A program made the translations under genes and the position numbers. DNA of 17,086 nucleotides from Circinella minor. Lineage: Eukaryota; Mucoromycota; Mucoromycetes; Mucorales; Lichtheimiaceae. The notes beneath the pieces are model-generated. The model saw only the letters and a list, made by a program, of their open reading frames with translations, ran no database searches and was not told the DNA's origin. Location of the stretch: positions 1-17,086 of the forward strand of contig JAEPRB010000499.1 in NCBI GenBank assembly GCA_016758965.1, in the 5' to 3' direction. Below are positions 16,649-17,086 of the stretch, in pieces. Position 1 is the stretch's first letter. Each line of letters opens with the position of its first letter.

Positions 16649-17086
16649 GAGTGTTTTTATTATAATCTTCTTTTATCACTGCCATGATGTGGGAAATCAA
16701 TGCCTTCTTTTTTTTCATTATTTGTGGTAAATGAGTGGAACTAATTAATATTCTTTGAACTGAAATGCTTAATATATTATAAATATTTTATATAGTAAAA
16801 CTATGTAATTATCTTTTTTTGATAAAGGGTGATAACATTTTTCATAAAATCACAGCATAATATTATGTATATTAAATTTATATGGATGTTTTGATTATAG
16901 TAATAGAAAAAAAAAACCAATGAAAAAAAAAATTTTGTGCTAAAAATAAAATAAATTTCTCATTTGGAATACATCAGCTATAATAGAGACCTATATTGTA
17001 TGTAGTTTAAGATTGGTCAATATGAGGACACAGATATGATATTGATTGTATGTTTCTAGCCAATGAGTATTGGCACTGCGGCCATT
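16649..17086. other. AT-rich stretch, nothing recognised
   Basis: About 440 bases to the end of the window with poly(A)/poly(T) runs and no coding-like frame on either strand. No inverted match to the 6.1-6.5 kb region, which would mark the ends of a large Tnp2 element, was found by eye. Confidence 0.55.

Noticed and set aside
1..17086. tRNA, rRNA, CRISPR arrays or bacterial-type operons
   Set aside because: Nothing resembling these was found; spliced genes and a poly(A) signal point to eukaryotic DNA.

Overview
The window looks like AT-rich chromosomal DNA from an early-diverging fungus, most likely Mucoromycota. The support is short GT..AG introns (three of exactly 55 nt), a Helitron, a Tnp2-type transposase with fungal-style introns, and no bacterial gene organisation. 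The lineage is an inference. No intact cellular housekeeping gene is visible; almost everything is layered, decaying mobile DNA.

Layout. (1) 72-5610, plus strand: a degenerate Helitron gene with N-terminal zinc-knuckle exons, an HUH Rep domain, a Thr-rich insert and a PIF1-type helicase that has lost its Walker A block. It carries seven premature stops and at least two frameshifts. (2) 5611-6552: non-coding, with AT microsatellite and an array of about 10-bp units. (3) 14532 down to 6553, minus strand: a multi-exon Tnp2-like (EnSpm/CACTA-type) transposase pseudogene. (4) 8324-12345: a 4.02-kb element inserted inside one exon of (3). Removing it with one copy of a 2-bp AT duplication rejoins the host exon in frame. 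It holds two convergent genes only 9 bp apart: a DDE transposase with a C-terminal chromodomain (plus strand), and a CRESS-DNA-virus-like Rep with HUH endonuclease and superfamily-3 helicase (minus strand). The Rep carries long N- and C-terminal extensions. (5) 14763-16633, plus strand: an unrecognised, probably multi-exon gene with a coiled coil and a poly(A) signal, diverging from the Tnp2 gene. (6) 16649-17086: nothing recognised.

The most interesting item is the 4.02-kb nested element. A cut-and-paste type transposase and a rolling-circle replication initiator appear to share one mobile unit, bounded by subterminal TGGCTA/TAGCCA repeats. The inferred idea is that the DDE enzyme handles excision and integration, the chromodomain biases targeting, and Rep could amplify an extrachromosomal circle. 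This copy is dead: the transposase has one in-frame stop and an apparent Asp-to-Asn change at the second catalytic position, and Rep has three in-frame stops.
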